Source: Sipunculus nudus
Lineage: Eukaryota; Annelida; Sipuncula; Golfingiida; Sipunculidae
DNA length: 64,000 bases
Assembly: GCA_026874595.1 (NCBI GenBank)
Contig: CM049321.1
Coordinates: forward strand, 12,906,479-12,970,478
Reading direction: 5' to 3'
Shown here piece by piece: positions 13,101 through 22,551 of the stretch. The position numbers were made by a program, and so were the translations under genes. The notes beneath the pieces are model-generated. The model saw nothing but the letters and a program-made list of their open reading frames with translations. It had not been told where the DNA came from and ran no database searches. The first letter of the stretch is position 1, and every line of letters begins with the position of its first letter.

Positions 13101-16100
13101 ACTGCATGACCACTGTGTATTTTGTACTATCTTGTATCAATAAAATCTTTCAAACAAATGAGTATTCACTGGGGCCTTTCCCCCCTGCGTACACTGTTTG
13201 ATAACTCATGGCCAATGAGTAGAGAGGACATTAGGCTAAAATATGAACAAGTGACCCATGGGTCATGACGCTAAGCTGCCAAGCATGACCTGTGACATCA
13301 TGGGCTGAGATTCATAACTTCCAGTCAAATTTTGAAGAACCAATTTGCCAATTTGTTGAAATTTTCTATGACAACAGAAATATATATCACCTATGTCTGG
13401 TTAAAACACAGTGAATTGATGGTCTGAGGAAAATGTATGATTGTTAAGGTATCCAGAACTATTCCCATAGCTTACTTGATACCTGTCAGTCTCAAAACGA
13501 ACACCACAAAGGGCAAATATAAGATCAAAATATATAGCAAAAAATCAAGGAAATCCATGCAAGAATTATTGAGAAACAGGTGCTTCTGTATGAATTTTTA
13601 TTCAATACAAGCCAACTGTACTTTCATATATGATGATAATATTTATTAAGAAATATTTGACCCAATCCTGTGCAAGATTACATTAATATACGTCCGACTG
13701 CCTTCACTTTAACAGTTCTTGAGATAATATGATCAAAAGGAATTTAAAGATGGTTGCCTGGTGGCCATTTTGGATTTCTGACAGGTCTGAAATCAGACAA
13801 CAACCATTCTCTAAATCGGACCAAAAATTGAAGATAAATTACTGAAACTGCACTGAAAAAAGGATTTCTAAGGTAGCTAACTGGCAGACATAATGGATTT
13901 CTGACAAGTCTGACATTTGATATCACACATCCTCCAACAAGAGACCAAACTTGGGGCAAATTCTCCAAATGATGTTACAGTAATGAATGTCCAAAACAAT
14001 TCAAAAGGCATGTTCAGGCGCTCATATCAGATTTATAGATATGCAAATGTAAAAGTGTAGGTCCAATATTTTTTATTATCACTTTGCTTTTCAATGGGGT
14101 CAGCAGGGTTGGTAAACTGCAAAACCTGAAAGAATAGAAATGCAGAAAGCATGACTAAGAGTCTTGTAATAAAATAAAGCCATCCTAATTCAAGTACACA
14201 TCCACATATTATGAGAACAAACACTTGCTTTTATATGTGGTGATTTATATAAAAATATTCAGATATCTAGGAAATGAAGTTTATTGCTATGATTCCATAA
14301 AATAAACTGCAAAATGTTCCCCATCATCTTTTAAATCAGTAGCTAAACCTTAATGCTATACTCTCATAGTGTTAATTCCTGGCTGAAGTATTCCAACAAC
14401 AGTGTTTTGTTATGCAGTAACCAGGTACTTATCACTCAGTCTTATCAATTAATAGCCTGATACAAAAGGGAGTCATATGTCACCAGTGTCACTCACAATT
14501 ACAGCCACACGGTGGGATGTACCAGCTGGAGTGCAAGCTTATATATACAAGAAAAATAGAGATGGTCTACAAAATAAGTTGACCTGACCTATGACCTTGG
14601 CCTTTTGCCCACATATCAACTGGATTCTTTCTAAATGATGGGTAACTACTAACCAATTACATCTAGCCGGGTGTAATTACTTGGCAACCAATGAGTGAAT
14701 AACTTAGACCTGCAACCTTTAACCTCCTGACCAGCTGACCTCAAAATCAATTAATTTTTTTCATGCAAAAAGACCCATAAATATGAAGTTTGAATCATAT
14801 TCAGTGATGCATAGATGAGGCATATGTGAAAGACTGAAGGTTTGGGTTGAACAGTTTCACTTGAAATTTGTTCACAAGCATTTAGAACAATATTGTGACC
14901 TTGACCTTTGACCTTTTGAACTCAACATCCATAGGCTTCTTCCCCTATTGGTAGGTAAGCCATATATGACAGATGGAAAGTATAGATTGAAAAGTTTGCC
15001 TGAAAATGACTCCACGCAAGAAGAGGGTGCTGTGAACTTGAGCTTTGACCTCAAAATCAACAGGTCTTTTCCCCTGTTGGCAGAGAAGCGATATCAGTGC
15101 TGAAAGGTTTGGAATGAAAGGTCTAGCTTGAAATGTGTCCACAACCTTTTCAAAGAAGTGGATCTGTGACCCTGACCTATGACCTTGTGACCTCCTCTAT
15201 AGGATTCTTCTCCCACTTAGTAGGTGAGCTATATGTGAAAGATCAAAGAATTGGGATGAAAGGTTTGGCTTAAAATGCATCCACAGGCTTTTCAAAGAAG
15301 TTGGTACTGTGACCTTGACCTTTGACCTTGTGACCTCAAAATAATTATGGTTCTTCCCATGTTGGTAGGTGAGCTGTATTTGAAAGATGGAAGGTTTGGG
15401 ATGAAAATTTTGGCTAAAAGAATTATTTCTGGGGGTGCAAACACACCCTATAACTTCGAGATTATAGGTCGCAGTGACCTAATTTCAGGTTTGCAAGGAG
15501 ATCTTTTTAGAACCTCTAAGACTGCATAGGGTTCATGGCCCTAGCCCCTATGGTTACGATTTGTGCCCTGCTAACGGACGGCCAGCCGGCTGGACGGCCG
15601 GATGGACGGAAGGACGACGGACAAGGACCCATCGCTATAGCATGACTGAAAGTCAGCTGAGCTAAAAATGTTGATTTCTCAGGCAACACTCACATAAATT
15701 TTGACCTCCCCCCCCCCCCCCCCCCCACCCACCCACATTTTTATGCAGATTTTAAAATTTAAGTAGAAATTTATCAATTCTGAGCTCAAGATGCTCTGAC
15801 ACTTCTTCATAGAAAAATATATGATAAAATTTTGAAATAATTTTGTTGTTTTTTTACCTGTTCAGCAAAACAGTTCTGTTATTACATTAATCTGGGTTAA
15901 TTTTCATTCTCTGATGGAGCCCAAGTATTTTTATATAATTTAGTGAAGGTGCTACTGAAGCGCAAGTTATGAGAAAATACACTTGTGTATCTAGAGGGTG
16001 AACTTGAAGTGCTATCAACAATAATTGGAATGAAATTAAACTAGTCTTCCAGTGCAATATACATATATTTATATAAAATATATATATATATATCTATATA

Positions 16101-16111
16101 TATATATAAAC

Positions 16112-16164
<53 letters not shown>

Positions 16165-16657
16165 ATATATGACATAGCAGGAATACCAGGTTTCCCACAC
16201 TTATAGTGATTGGCTGATGATTGATTGTAATTGATGATCAGACGGTTGATACAAACTGAACTGATTATCCGTCTTGCAATTAATTGTTTGTGCAGTTCTG
16301 GTAGTATTGAATTTCTTACCATATACAGACCTACACATCATCTCAAGCAATAAACAGGAATTCATAGTCCCTCATATATTGATGAAACTATATCCTATAT
16401 ATATAGATGTTTGTGTGTGTTTTAAGGTTCCTTATTAATGAAATTATTAGTAAACACAGATTTTTCTAGAGACTTTTATGAGAGCATGCATTTCCTCATC
16501 ACAAATAAAGTTATTGGTAAAATTTTGTAATCGATTATTGGACTGCAAGATGGATAATCAATTCAGTTTGTATCAACCGTCTGATCATCTATTATTATTA
16601 ATCATCAGCCAATCACTATGAGTGTGGGAAACCTGGTTTTCCTGCTATGTCATATAT

Positions 16658-16718
<61 letters not shown>

Positions 16719-17962
16719 ACCAATTAATTCTGATAACTGGTCAGTAGAGGTCAACTGATTTTTAATGATGAAAAATCTTAAAATTACAATTGATTCCAAA
16801 CACTAGCATCCTATTGGTAAGAATATATATAATCAGGGACAGATGTCCCATAAATACCAATTACCATGATGTAAATACTGTGCTGCCCTCTGGTGAGAGA
16901 GCCACAAACAAAGCTCAAACCACCAAAATCATTCACACTGGGTGACTTTTATATGCATTTATTGGCTCAAAGTTCAATAAATTCTGGACCATCTCTGTGG
17001 GACTATGATTTGAATTTTAATCAAATTATGTTGTACTTAGGACCAAACCTCCCTTTGAGTTGGAAGTAGAGACATTTTAGTTACAATATAATAATAGTCA
17101 CAAAAATATTTTTAGTTATGGTATAATAAATAAAATCTAAAATTGGTTAAACTTTATGTGAAGCACAAATGTTGAAAAATTTCATTAGGAATCACAAAGT
17201 TTACTGTGGGTACCCATTAACCAATCATTTGAGGAGACCTATTGGTTATACCTACCAGTGCATATACTATAGTGCTGGGAATCGGTTGTAATTTCATGAT
17301 AGTTCAACATAGTAAAATTTGGCTGACCTCTGCCAACCAATAATTGACATTAACCAGTTGTTTATGAGAATGTAATTTCTGACCATATATACTGGTAGAC
17401 TTGCACATTGTTTCAACAGATATATATATCCACGTTTGCAAATATATGTAATTATTTTTTAGACTTTGTTGTAACTTTAGGTATGAAGTTATTTATAAAC
17501 ACAGACTTTTTTCTACAGTTTGCTCACATTATTTTAATGATTTCAATTATAAATATCCTCATCACAAAGCCTATATTATTGCAAAACTTTGTAATCAAAT
17601 AAGGCACTGCAAGATCTATGATCAGATGCACCAACTGACCAATCAATGAATCGTCAATTAAAATCAATCGCCAGCCCATCACTATTACTTAATTTCTTTA
17701 TTAAAGGTGGATTTAATTGTGGGTCTGGGGTAAAGAAGTTAACCAGAGCACAGCAAATAGTGCACAATACACCTGTCGCATATCTTGCGACCTCTGACCT
17801 CATTAAATAAGCATGAATTTTGCTGAGAATGTATTACTGGTGTGAAACTGTACTGGTTAATATTCATATTGAGTTTCATGAAAATCCATCAGATTTTAGG
17901 TAAGTCACCTATAACCTCATTAAATATATATTAATTTTGCCCATAATCAATCTTGGGGGTGT

Positions 17963-17995
<33 letters not shown>

Positions 17996-20900
17996 TATTT
18001 GACATAACAGTAAAGTATCCATACAAAATATATTCAATATGTCAATATTTTTGTTTTTATTATGTCTGGACACTGAAACAACAGCCACCTGTGCATGACT
18101 CATGGAGAAAGAAATTGTACGTAAATATGGAGGTTAAATGATTATACATTTCTTAATATCTAAGAAGACTGAGATTATATGATTTAATAAATATTTTATT
18201 TGACATAACAGTAAAGTATCCATACAAAATATATTCAATATGTCAATATTTTTGTTTTTATTATGTCTGGACACTGAAACAACAGCCACCTGTGCATGAC
18301 TCATGGAGAAAGAAATTGTACGTAAATATGGAGGTTAAATGATTATACATTTCTTAATATCTAAGAAGACTGAGATTATATGATTTAATGAGGAATTCTG
18401 TGAAAAACTGGGAAGAATAACAACCTGAGTTTCTGAAATTAGTTTATTATTGATCAAAAAAAAATTTTTTTTTTCTTTTGGCCAAGACTAATTTTTGTTA
18501 CAGATGTAGCAGTTTATCTGGAGGTATTTGTCTTTATATGAATTTAATAAAATGTTTGATGTAGCAAATCAAACCTTGAAGACTATGAGTGAAGATTTTG
18601 TCAACAATGATTTGGTCGGTTTCATTTATGACTTTTGGTGTTATGTTTCTCAGACAGTTGTCTGCTATCTTAGTCCTGGTTTTATTTGTAACAAGGGTAT
18701 CTTTATGTCTTGTGTCATGTTCATGTGTCATGGTCCTTGTTGAAAAATTAAATGTTTGTAAATATTTTGGTAGCGCTTCATGACAGTAATTATAATAAAA
18801 CTTTAATATATTTAGTCTTAAGATGTCATTAATTTTTTTTTAATGATTTAAAAATTGGTTCAGTGTGAGATAATCTATTGGTTAGTAGCTATGGTGATTT
18901 CCATGAAAATCCATTAAAAGCCTTGGTAAGTTATTGCAGCGACACTAAAAGTTAATGGCCAGACAGACCATATCCTGTCATAGACGGGCGAATAAAAACA
19001 CACATATGTGCCTATATCGCATCATGCGGGCAAATCTGTTAAAAAGTGATTGACACTGGGATTCTAGGTTAAAAATATAAACATATATTTTATATCATCT
19101 CAGATTATAGAAGTATGAATTTATCTTTCCCTTGATCATTGCAAGGTTCATGTTAAACATTTTGGCCTGTAAGAGCAGGGCTTTCAATAGGAAAAACACA
19201 TGATGAGTTTGGGATACTAAGGTCAAATTTTTGGAAGAGTCCCATGGAATTTTGGAGCATCCCAAGGGCCCCTGTCATATTCTGTTCATGTTAGATTTGA
19301 ATTTTATATCATCTATCCGCACATGTAGTGCCCTATGCATTCATTTAAAACTGTTCTTGAATAAGCACTGTAATCAGCATATGGTTGATTTATAGCACGA
19401 TATGCAGTAATAACCTATTTTATAATCAAAGAACACAGCTGCCTACTTTGTATGATGTAGCTGGCAGTAGTCCGTGACCGTGACATGTGCTCACTTTGAT
19501 CTTTTGATTTTATGTTAAGAAACCAGCCCATCCCACTGGGGACTCGCTCCCCCAGAGCCCAGCATGCACATGAGATTTTGAGCATTAGAGATGCACACCC
19601 CAGCATTCCTGAAAGCCCTGTCACTGATTTCACTTGACAAAACCTACAATACCAGTATGTTTGACCCAAACAAAACTGATGATCATTAGAGGTACTGCTG
19701 ATACAAGAGGTGTACCATTCCTGTATATTAACATACACAGAGAGCGCAAACCATTGTGATAAAGACTTTGGATAGGAGTCTTAGCACAGAAGTTGGTCAA
19801 AAGGGACACGAAACCACAACCTGGCAGTCACAAGTCCAGCATCCTAACCAGCACAAACACAGACCAAGAAGAAAATTATACCCAAACTTCATGCAGGGTA
19901 TACTGTAATAATTATCCATGTCGTATTGTAAGTCCAGTGTCCATATAAGGTCACACCTGTGACGTAACTTAAACACACGGATGTAACGCAGACATAGTGC
20001 TGTGTGTACAAGATATTCAGCTGAGTTGACTCTGAACAGCATGTAAGCAACCCCTATTTTTTTTTCTGTGATCTGTCTGCGTTATGGTAAAACATTTTAA
20101 AACGTCTTCTAATTTTGTGTCTAGCTTACGACCAATGAAAAAGTAGTCTTATTCTGTCTACCTCTGATTCATACGCCTTTTGGTCATATCGCAAACATAT
20201 CCAAGATGTAGCATTATATGTACACCCTGTTTAAGACTGACGAGTCTACAGTCAGAGATACCAGTTTGGCAGACACTGTCATGTTGAAAAAGGCTCAGAA
20301 AATCTTGATGACAAAATAACATTTTTGTCAGATTGGACAACACCTCACCACTTGTAACAAGTATCATTTCACTGACAGTAAAAGAGACCAACTCTCCACC
20401 ACCACACATGAAAAAGATTCAATTGTAACTCAGCATGTTGGCAAATCTTCATGCATGTTTGCTCACTACGCTGACTCGGACTCACAGGAGCTGTTTAGGG
20501 ATTGTTGGAGTCAAAAGTCTGACACCCACAATGCATCGGGACTTCTAAATACGCAGCGGGGTAGGTGTACCTAATTGTACTGAAGAGGACAATGTAGTCC
20601 ATTCAAGTGTGTTGGATAAGAATTGTTTCAAGGCAAATTACATAAAAACGGGTGTTTTGGTGTAAGGACTTTACAGACTAAGGAATATTTTGTAAGCATG
20701 AGCATATGAAATGTAAAAAGATTGTGTTTCCTTGAAATGTAACAAATTTTGATTTTGAAGTTTGAAATTTGTTAACAATTTGCCTAAACAGAAGAGGTTC
20801 ACTTTGAGTAGAAACTTTAACATCTGGCAAAGGGTGACATGTTTTGTAGAATTCTTCACTGCATACAAATGTGTCTCAGTTGGTTATGTGACTGACAATA

Positions 20901-21925
20901 ACAGCTAGGTCATGCAATGCCCAGGGACTGACAGCCATTTCCAAAAAAGTGGAACTGCAGTTTTTGGAATGACAGTTGTCAAGGTAGGCCCTATCAGTCT
21001 TGGTAATTATGTAAGTTACCAATTTTCACCTACCTCTGCTCTGAGCGTCTAATGCCACACCACAGCCTGTGGCACCACCACCGATCACTACAATATCATA
21101 CTCCGATTCCTGCAGGTTTCTTATATGGTCCTCACGCGAAGGCAGGGGGCTGCTCAGGACCTGGTTACGCATGTCTGCTGCTAATACAGAATTTCCTAAA
21201 GGCTGAAAAATGAATAACAGTGTCATAAATATTGATCAACAAATTATATTCAATGACTTATTAAACGATGAATTATTATTATATAAATACATCTTTATTA
21301 AAAGCTATATGTAACAATAAAGAGTCACTACAAAAAAGCCAGAACCAAAAATCTGTAAACATAGAACAAACATTAGGAATTTTCTACTGATTTTATGTGA
21401 TATCTTCGGATTGAATGGTCTATATATATATATATATATATATATTGTTAATATCTTTCATTGTTTGCTTTCTTGTTGTATACAAACAATGTACTATTTG
21501 TGGTACGAACATAAATATATAAACATAATGTCCCTGCATATATACAACATGGTTTTTGTGGTACCACAGATTAAAAACAATGTGTGAGATCGGTCTATAA
21601 GACTATATAAGGCATGGGAAATGAAAAGCTATTCGTCTGAACCTAATTGAACTGAACCTGATTCAGACTAGATTATCACTCAATAATTAATCCCATTAGG
21701 AACCATTTTCAGATTCATTACTATATATTCCTGAAGACAAGGAATGACATAGTCATGAACACTGTTTTTTTTTCTAAACATATTTCAGGAGAAGACTGGT
21801 CACAAAATTACCTCTTTGTGAAAAAGATTGAGGGCTTTAGGTAAAGCCCACAACATCACCACGCCACCAGTACCAGCAGCCACACTCACGTAGCCGAGGC
21901 GACGCAGCATGTGGCGCCATCTCAT
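984..21925 (-). CDS. GPD2: Mitochondrial FAD-dependent glycerol-3-phosphate dehydrogenase, 5' part (7 coding exons, 3' end off window)
   Basis: The enzyme oxidises glycerol-3-phosphate to dihydroxyacetone phosphate at the outer face of the inner mitochondrial membrane and passes electrons to ubiquinone (glycerophosphate shuttle). Joined coding segments are 21812-21925, 21034-21202, 4832-4956, 3460-3557, 2749-2912, 2164-2325 and 984-1128: 977 nt, 325 codons plus two bases, every junction in phase and GT/AG. Residues 1-38 are Arg-rich, then hydrophobic, as in a mitochondrial N-terminus. Residues 78-95 read [18 protein letters not shown], the FAD-dependent G3PDH signature and dinucleotide-binding loop. 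Residues 109-125 read [17 protein letters not shown], a family hallmark. Animal orthologues are about 730 residues, so roughly 45 percent is here; the second signature and EF-hands are left of the window. No frameshift or stop was seen, so it looks intact. Intron lengths are 609, 16077, 1274, 547, 423 and 1035 bp. Confidence 0.96.
2164..2325 (-). CDS. GPD2: GPD2 exon 6
   Basis: It is 162 nt, with acceptor TTATCAG and donor GTGACT. It completes Gly224 and continues [20 protein letters not shown], the conserved QHxDARM segment, then a more variable stretch to DRMT. It ends one base into Gly278. The frame stays open past the donor for 12 more codons, so the exon end was chosen because exon 7 restores phase there. 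Confidence 0.93.
2749..2912 (-). CDS. GPD2: GPD2 exon 5
   Basis: It is 164 nt, with acceptor TTTATAG and donor GTAAGT. One base completes Lys169 and the last base starts Gly224. It encodes [19 protein letters not shown] and onward to [10 protein letters not shown], all recognisable GPD2 sequence. Confidence 0.96.
3460..3557 (-). CDS. GPD2: GPD2 exon 4
   Basis: It is 98 nt between acceptor TTGTTTGACAG and donor GTAAGG. It begins in phase 0 and ends two bases into a Lys codon. It encodes residues 137-168, starting [15 protein letters not shown] and ending PLPIMLPVY. This matches the vertebrate segment closely, with Thr where human has His before ERANLL. Confidence 0.95.
4832..4956 (-). CDS. 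GPD2: GPD2 exon 3
   Basis: It is 125 nt, with acceptor TTTGTTTCAG and donor GTAACT. The first two bases complete the split Gly codon, then 41 residues follow (96-136). It contains the near-invariant [17 protein letters not shown] block that lines the FAD site in this family. It lies 16 kb from exon 2. Confidence 0.96.
5398..5916 (-). repeat. tRNA-derived SINE with duplicated 3' tail
   Basis: Read on the minus strand, the right end is a decayed tRNA-like head (A-box-like CCTCAGGGGTAGAG, B-box-like region near 5855-5880). The body shares order and sequence with 22143-22551 and 41049-41386. The A-rich tail side is present twice, about 120 bp apart (5398-5515 and 5520-5640), each with TTGTTAGAGGTAAC and a shared AATTCCATTCCAGTTTTGG. 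Confidence 0.6.
5917..8358. other. Intron 2 sequence, mostly featureless
   Basis: Apart from the exon-like block at 6188-6258, no gene was recognised. 7140-7345 has a fragment of the repeat family also seen at 24755-24960 and 16720-16810 (shared pieces: ACATGTAGGCTATA, AGGTCAAC, CTGATTCCCAACACT). Confidence 0.5.
6188..6258 (+). CDS. Isolated exon-like block, unknown protein
   Basis: This 71-nt block is bounded by a good acceptor (TTATACTTTGCAG) and a good donor (GGTAAGTCAG). Only one frame is open; after two leading bases it reads [18 protein letters not shown] and ends CLKRR exactly on a codon boundary. It lies in GPD2 intron 2 on the opposite strand. No flanking exon of the same gene could be assigned, so it may be part of a nested gene, a relic or chance. 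The product is not recognised. Confidence 0.3.
8359..8527. mobile_element. pogo/Tigger-like MITE
   Basis: It starts TA|CAGTGAAACCTCG and ends with the inverse CGAGGTTTCACGG, about 169 bp in all. Terminal CAGT and a TA at the left flank are typical of the pogo branch of Tc1/mariner. The right TA target base pair has decayed. No transposase, so it would be non-autonomous. Confidence 0.6.
8880..9450. repeat. Imperfect ~310-bp repeat
   Basis: The block ATATTCAAGATAAAGGCCACTC occurs near 9060 and again near 9380 with similar flanks, suggesting two diverged tandem units. A run with AAGGTCAAGGTCA at 8947-8960 resembles the R2-family internal repeats. Confidence 0.4.
9671..11290 (+). mobile_element. 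R1 element, copy 1 (hairpin-ended, internal ~279-bp tandem repeats)
   Basis: The head CTAGACTACGGGTAGTC is followed by about five tandem units. The marker AATGGTTGCAGGTGGC recurs near 9949, 10226, 10505, 10784 and 11061, giving spacings of about 277-279 bp. Each unit has two related halves of about 140 bp, each centred on GGTGGCGCCACC or a variant. The tail (TGTGTGGAAACAGACGCAC and on) is shared with the other copies but decays before the terminal hairpin. No ORF. The architecture resembles pearl/HINE (Helentron-associated) elements of bivalves. Confidence 0.75.
11371..11415. repeat. GTCTAGAC palindrome cluster
   Basis: GTCTAGAC occurs at 11374, 11387 and 11408, with a partial copy (ATCTAGAC) at 11395. 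A C-run follows. This could be a simple repeat or, by sequence only, a cluster of palindromic Smad-binding elements. Confidence 0.5.
11560..12215 (+). mobile_element. Possible R5 element ending in GGACGGACGAC...GCTAAAAAT
   Basis: The right end (12135-12217) has (GGACGGAC)-rich sequence, then CGCTGCGCCATCGCATAAGC and GCTAAAAAT. This parallels the right ends of R2 and R3 but with a different body. 11720-11900 contains a GGTGGCACCACC palindrome variant. The left limit was not determined. Confidence 0.4.
12216..13245. other. Intron 2 sequence, nothing recognised
   Basis: Short open frames at 12542-12823 and 12823-13059 abut, but they have no splice context or recognisable protein and are not called. 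Confidence 0.5.
13246..15669 (+). mobile_element. R2 element, copy A (~2.4 kb, uninterrupted)
   Basis: It begins ACAAGTGACCCATGGGTCATG, containing the 14-bp palindrome TGACCCATGGGTCA, and ends CAGCTGAGCTAAAAA after a (GGACGGCC)-rich block at 15575-15620. Copies B and C share essentially the whole length. 14890-15420 holds about four tandem ~140-bp units (GTGACC marks near 14895, 15032, 15166 and 15309). No transposase-like ORF. It shows the intact pre-insertion site (13560-13570) of the R1 element found in copy B. Confidence 0.8.
15709..15732. repeat. C-run
   Basis: About 18 C residues then ACCC repeats, just right of the R2 end; a simple repeat. Confidence 0.8.
16070..16713. mobile_element. 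Long-TIR MITE (16171-16651) framed by TA arrays
   Basis: 16171-16285 and 16537-16651 are inverted copies of about 115 bp with few differences. Both ends are GACATAGCAGGA, and both arms include AGTGATTGGCTGATGATT and CAGACGGTTGATACAAACTG. Outside each end is a long (TA)n tract (16070-16160 and 16652-16713). The 250-bp middle is related to 17340-17620. No ORF. Confidence 0.75.
16720..17690. repeat. Diverged inverted-repeat element
   Basis: 16724-16805 is the inverse of roughly 17272-17370 (shared GATTCCxAxCACT / AGTGxTGGGAATC and AGAGGTCA pieces). The interior of 17340-17620 matches the middle of the MITE to the left. It looks like an older member of the same MITE group. Confidence 0.45.
17961..17988. 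repeat. (GA)n microsatellite
   Basis: About 14 GA units directly left of the 201-bp duplication. Confidence 0.9.
17988..18389. repeat. Exact 201-bp tandem duplication
   Basis: 17988-18188 and 18189-18389 read identical by eye over 201 bp, starting AAATATTTTATTTGACATAA and ending TATATGATTTAAT. This implies a very recent event or an assembly duplicate. No coding content. Confidence 0.9.
18390..21033. other. Left part of intron 2 near exon 2, nothing recognised except a tRNA-like block
   Basis: The open frames here lack codon conservation or splice context. 19801-19860 is listed separately. Confidence 0.5.
19801..19860 (-). repeat. tRNA-like SINE head
   Basis: On the minus strand it reads GCTGGTTAGGATGCTGGAC, then GTGACTGCCAGGTTGTGG and a TTTCGTGTCCC B-box-like end. 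This is the usual look of a tRNA-derived SINE head. Cloverleaf pairing was not established. Confidence 0.4.
21034..21202 (-). CDS. GPD2: GPD2 exon 2 (FAD-binding motif)
   Basis: The acceptor TTTTTCAG precedes 21202 and the donor GTAGGT follows 21034. It is 169 nt in phase 0, ending one base into a Gly codon. It encodes residues 39-94, with the beta strand and Gly-rich loop [15 protein letters not shown], the ADP-binding part of the FAD fold. Confidence 0.96.
21203..21811. other. GPD2 intron 1
   Basis: 609 bp between the two most 5' coding exons, with a (TA)n tract at 21421-21446. No other feature seen. Confidence 0.85.
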
Positions 21926-21944
21926 GGTTACCAGCTTCTTTTAT
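21812..21944 (-). CDS. GPD2: GPD2 exon with start codon (coding 21812-21925)
   Basis: The acceptor (TTTTGTTGCAG) ends at 21945, 19 bases of 5'UTR follow, and the ATG is at 21925-21923. The exon encodes 38 residues beginning [18 protein letters not shown] and ends on a complete codon before the donor GTAATT. The basic start and the hydrophobic stretch at residues 11-29 fit a mitochondrial presequence and membrane anchor. The ATG is the first in the exon and the frame runs directly into the FAD-motif exon. The acceptor before the ATG shows that at least one non-coding exon lies upstream (higher coordinates). Confidence 0.93.
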
Positions 21945-22142
21945 CTGCAACAAAACAGGACAGAACAAATAACTTTTGTTTATTTCACAAACAGTATGAT
22001 CACACACGATCAACTGACATATGTGACGAATCTCCTCTAGGGGACCGTACATCAACTAAATGCCAGCAATCTGTTTCAGGTTGAAGCAAACCAAAGCCAT
22101 GCAATCAACCAGATTAAATGAAACGTGATATGTCATGTTTTT

Positions 22143-22551
22143 TTTTGGTTTTTTTTTAAGGTTTTCTTTGGTGGAGGTTAATGCCTCTATTTTTTTAATA
22201 CTTGCTTAACTAAGTATTAATGCTATTATGTATATCTGCAAATTCCATTCCAGTTTCGGTCTACTTGACAGGGGCTTACAAGCGATAATTCTGGCATCAA
22301 CCAGGCTCGTTGTATCACTCCTGTGGGCCCTGGTTGTGTGTCATCCTCACTGCTGGGTTATAACACCCAAGAACCCCTGAAAGGCACACTCGTTTGTGAG
22401 TGAAACATGACTGTTGGGCAGTCTCCACATTAAGCCTGCAGAGGGCTCACCCCAGGTGGGGGCTGACTATGAAAAATCTCCCCGCCTCTGCTGAGGTTCG
22501 AACTCATAATCTCCCAGCTTTGAGCACTGCGCTGAGCCACAGAAGCCAGTC
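22143..22551 (-). repeat. tRNA-derived SINE
   Basis: On the minus strand the head reads CTGGCTTCTGTGGCTCAGCG (A box TGGCTCAGCGCAG), and 30 bases on comes GAGTTCGAACCTC (B box). The body is shared with 5398-5916, and an A-rich 3' end lies at 22143-22160. About 410 bp. Confidence 0.75.
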
